DNA of 64,000 nucleotides from Bacteroidales bacterium UBA1181 (lineage in GTDB: Bacteria > Bacteroidota > Bacteroidia > Bacteroidales > Paludibacteraceae), in contig DBYR01000005.1 of the NCBI GenBank assembly GCA_002310215.1, positions 11,591-75,590 of the forward strand, given 5' to 3'. Position 1 is the first letter of the stretch, and every line of letters starts with the position of its first letter. The notes beneath the pieces are model-generated. The model was not told the origin of the DNA. It did not search any database and was given only the letters and a program-made list of their open reading frames with translations. A program made the position numbers and the translations under genes. Positions 61,994 through 64,000 of the stretch are shown here, in pieces.

Positions 61994-62893
61994 ATGTTGA
62001 TCGATAGATTTCTGCAATATATAAAGTATGAGAAGGGCTATTCTTCTCATACTTTTGTTTCTTATCAGGCTGACCTATCGCAATTCGAGAAGTTCGTATT
62101 AGAGCGGAGCGGGGCGGAAGAGTTCGTCCCGGACGAAGTAGATTCAAGTTTGGTGAGGGAATGGGTGGTTTCCATGATGGAGTCTGGGGTTTCCGCCTCG
62201 TCCGTCAACAGGAAGCTGTCGGCCTTGAAGTCCTTCTTCTCCTACCTATTGAGGAATGGCGAGGTGAAGAGGGATCCCATGAACAGGGTCGTGTCTCCCA
62301 AGAAGCAGAAACGTCTGCCGAAATTCCTGCGGGAAGGAGAGATGGCGGATCTGTTTTCGGATCGTGCCGAGGTGTTCGGCGAGGGGTTCGAGGGGGTGCG
62401 TGACGCGTTGATTATGGAGACGTTCTACACGTTGGGCATCCGTTTGTCGGAGTTGATTAAGATGAAGGATGAGGATATCGATTTCCAGGCTCGGACCGTC
62501 TTGGTGAACGGAAAGAGGAACAAACAACGCTATGTCCCGTTCGGGGAGGCCTTGAGGGACTCGATGCAGGCGTACTTGTCCGTCAGGGACAAGGAGGTGC
62601 CCGAGCGCTCAGGATATTTTTTCCTGCGTCCCGATGGCGAGGCGCTCTACCCGATGTTGGTCTACAGGATCGTCCATAAGTATATTACGGTAGTCAGCAC
62701 CTTGTCGAAAAGGAGCCCGCATGTGTTGAGGCACACGTTCGCCACGGCGATGTTGAACAGCGGGGCGGACTTGGAGGCGGTGAAGGAGTTGCTGGGGCAC
62801 TCGAGTCTGGCTGCGACGGAGGTATACACGCATACAACCTTCGAACAATTACAAAAGAATTACAAACTGGCTCATCCGAGAGCTTTAAATTAA
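61994..62893 (+). CDS. xerC: Tyrosine recombinase, XerC-type
   Basis: 299 residues. N-terminal SAM-like core-binding domain (about 1-90) and C-terminal catalytic domain with Arg 150, Lys 174, His 243, Arg 246, His 269 and Tyr 278 (GIRLSEL, NGKRNKQRY, HVLRHTFAT, LGHSSLAATEVYTH). It probably resolves chromosome dimers at dif, since it sits in a conserved housekeeping block with no mobile element around it. The paralog question (XerC versus XerD) cannot be settled from one gene. Confidence 0.93.
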   Translation: MLIDRFLQYIKYEKGYSSHTFVSYQADLSQFEKFVLERSGAEEFVPDEVDSSLVREWVVSMMESGVSASSVNRKLSALKSFFSYLLRNGEVKRDPMNRVVSPKKQKRLPKFLREGEMADLFSDRAEVFGEGFEGVRDALIMETFYTLGIRLSELIKMKDEDIDFQARTVLVNGKRNKQRYVPFGEALRDSMQAYLSVRDKEVPERSGYFFLRPDGEALYPMLVYRIVHKYITVVSTLSKRSPHVLRHTFATAMLNSGADLEAVKELLGHSSLAATEVYTHTTFEQLQKNYKLAHPRALN

Positions 62894-62906
62894 GGAGGAA
62901 ATGACC

Positions 62907-63212
62907 ATGGAAGTGAAAGTGAAAGCGATTCATTTTGACGCTACAGTGAAGTTGGAAGAGTTCATCCAGAAGAGGATAGTGAAGTTGGAACAGTATTCGG
63001 ACAGGATAACGTCTGCGGATGTTACGCTTGAGTTGGTCAAGCCAGAGACTACTGAGAACAAAAAAGTTATGCTGAAAGTTTTGTTGCCGGGGAACGAGTT
63101 GGTGGTCACAAAGACTGCGAATTCCTTTGAGGAGGCATTCGACAATTCGATGGATGCTATGATTCGTTCCGTGCTGAAAACGAAGGAAAAACAGAACGAC
63201 GCAAAAAAATAG
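62907..63212 (+). CDS. hpf: Ribosome hibernation-promoting factor, short form
   Basis: 101 residues from ATG 62907. It binds the 30S A/P site and stabilises inactive ribosomes in stationary phase. VKAIHFDATVKLEEFIQKRIVKLEQYSDRI and the repeated alpha/beta pattern fit the S30AE fold, without the long C-terminal tail. ATG 62907 is 8 nt after AGGAGG (62893-62899), while the ATG at 62901 is too close to that site. Confidence 0.92.
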   Translation: MEVKVKAIHFDATVKLEEFIQKRIVKLEQYSDRITSADVTLELVKPETTENKKVMLKVLLPGNELVVTKTANSFEEAFDNSMDAMIRSVLKTKEKQNDAKK

Positions 63213-63221
63213 CGAGAAAAT

Positions 63222-63252
63222 TTTGCGGAGAAAAAAATAATGTCTACATTTG
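63222..63252 (+). promoter_or_regulatory. Bacteroidetes-type promoter for the tRNA-tuf operon
   Basis: TTTG at 63222-63225, 19 bp, TACATTTG at 63245-63252, about 43 bp before tRNA-Thr. A nested hairpin (CAAGCCG/CGGCTTG with CGAGA/TCTCG inside, 63253-63284) follows immediately, at or near the transcript 5' end. Confidence 0.65.
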
Positions 63253-63294
63253 CAAGCCGTTTCGAGAGACTCTCGGACGGCTTGTTTTGGGAAT

Positions 63295-63368
63295 GCCTCT
63301 TTAGCTCAGTTGGCCAGAGCACGTGATTTGTAATCTCGGGGTCGTTGGTTCGAATCCGACAAGAGGCT
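63295..63368 (+). tRNA. tRNA-Thr (TGT anticodon)
   Basis: 74-nt cloverleaf with fully paired acceptor GCCTCTT/AAGAGGC, D-arm AGCTCAGTTGGCCAGAGC, anticodon loop TTTGTAA and T-loop TTCGAAT. Confidence 0.96.
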
Positions 63369-63421
63369 CGAAGAAAACTCCTCGGAAAAAGAGGGTTCGG
63401 CCAGTTTTCTCAAAGACAATC

Positions 63422-63504
63422 GGGTAGTTACCAGAGTGGCCAAATGGGGCAGACTGTAAATCTGCTGGCTCTTGCCTTCGGTGGTTCGAATCCATCACTA
63501 CCCA
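63422..63504 (+). tRNA. tRNA-Tyr (GTA anticodon)
   Basis: 83-nt class II tRNA with acceptor GGGTAGT/ACTACCC, anticodon loop CTGTAAA and a variable arm TGGCTCTTGCCTTCG. Confidence 0.96.
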
Positions 63505-63512
63505 CAAGCCAT

Positions 63513-63585
63513 GCGGAAGTAGCTCAGTTGGTAGAGCATCAGCCTTCCAAGCTGAGGGTCGCGGGTTCGAATCCCGTTTTCCGCT
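63513..63585 (+). tRNA. tRNA-Gly (TCC anticodon)
   Basis: 73 nt. Acceptor GCGGAAG pairs with TTTCCGC with one wobble; anticodon loop CTTCCAA; T-loop TTCGAAT. Confidence 0.96.
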
Positions 63586-63592
63586 CGTGTTT

Positions 63593-63664
<72 letters not shown>

Positions 63665-63719
63665 CAAATCTTTTTATACTTAGATTGTTTATACATTAAT
63701 AAATTAAATAATTATAATT

Positions 63720-64000
63720 ATGGCAAAAGAACAATTCGACCGTTCCAAACCGCACGTAAATATCGGTACTATTGGTCACGTTGACCACGGTAAGACTACT
63801 TTGACCGCCGCTATCTCTAAAGTTCTTCACGACAAGGGATTCGGTAAGGAAGAGATCAAATCATTCGATCAGATCGATAACGCTCCTGAGGAGAAAGAGC
63901 GTGGTATCACCATCAATACTGCTCACATCGAGTATGAGACCGCTAACCGTCACTACGCACACGTTGACTGTCCAGGTCACGCCGACTATGTGAAGAACAT
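63720..64000 (+). CDS. tuf: Elongation factor Tu, 3' end outside the window
   Basis: The first 93 codons are visible. EF-Tu brings aminoacyl-tRNA to the ribosome as a GTP complex. MAKEQFDRSKPHVNIGTIGH leads into the P-loop GHVDHGKT; the switch-I motif RGITI and the G3 motif DCPGHADY are present. The protein runs off the end of the window. Confidence 0.98.
   Translation, partial: MAKEQFDRSKPHVNIGTIGHVDHGKTTLTAAISKVLHDKGFGKEEIKSFDQIDNAPEEKERGITINTAHIEYETANRHYAHVDCPGHADYVKN

Noticed and set aside
61994..62893. Tyrosine recombinase as an integrase of a mobile element
   Set aside because: It sits between rpsU and hpf, a housekeeping context, with no attachment repeats or cargo genes.
63253..63284. 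Nested hairpin before tRNA-Thr as a terminator
   Set aside because: It begins directly after the -7 box, so it is at the 5' end of the tRNA-tuf transcript and is followed by only four T residues.

Overview
The window is about 64 kb of a Bacteroidetes chromosome, most likely order Bacteroidales. Supporting signs are promoters of the TAnnTTTG (-7) type with a TTG (-33) 19-21 bp upstream, proteins ending in type IX secretion (T9SS) sorting domains, SPII lipoproteins, an OmpA-family protein, TonB-type proteins, a sodium-type membrane pyrophosphatase, and the block rpsU-xerC-hpf-tRNAs-tuf. I cannot name a genus.

Layout. 1-6.2 kb is housekeeping on the plus strand: the end of signal peptidase I, a DUF3108 protein, a sigma-54 activator, mutS, then tRNA-Gly and tRNA-Leu. 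6.2-11.5 kb is a type III restriction-modification (R-M) system (mod, res), preceded by an unusual repeat/hairpin leader. 11.5-19 kb holds secreted or outer-membrane proteins on the minus strand plus asd on the plus strand. 18.9-31.2 kb is one 4.1-kilo-residue secreted repeat protein with a T9SS tail, followed at once by an OmpA-family gene. 31.2-38.7 kb carries a hemerythrin-like protein with a LuxR-type regulator, a flavodoxin/DUF2023 pair, the membrane pyrophosphatase, and pyrB-pyrI behind a possible attenuator.

38.8-48.5 kb is a type I R-M island read leftward in the order hsdR, a YhcG-like nuclease (DUF1016), a relic of an hsdR 3' end, an RloC/PrrC-like AAA ATPase with a zinc-hook CxxC, hsdS, and hsdM. 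49-53 kb is a BspA/DUF285 surface protein. 53.3-61.6 kb mixes an LD-carboxypeptidase, outer-membrane proteins, a HepT/MntA-type toxin-antitoxin pair, a sodium:neurotransmitter symporter with a tiny partner protein, a lipoprotein, a TonB-domain protein and peptidase T. 61.7-64 kb is the translation block rpsU, xerC-like recombinase, hpf, four tRNAs and the start of tuf.

The most unusual parts are the type I island and the leader of the type III mod gene. In the island, two extra nuclease-type genes are embedded in the hsd genes and a duplicated 3' end of hsdR marks an insertion or recombination event. In the mod leader, three copies of a 20-nt motif in alternating orientation allow mutually exclusive hairpins, one ending next to the start codon, and a 28-bp perfect palindrome lies inside the reading frame. 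No rRNA, CRISPR array, transposase or prophage was seen.
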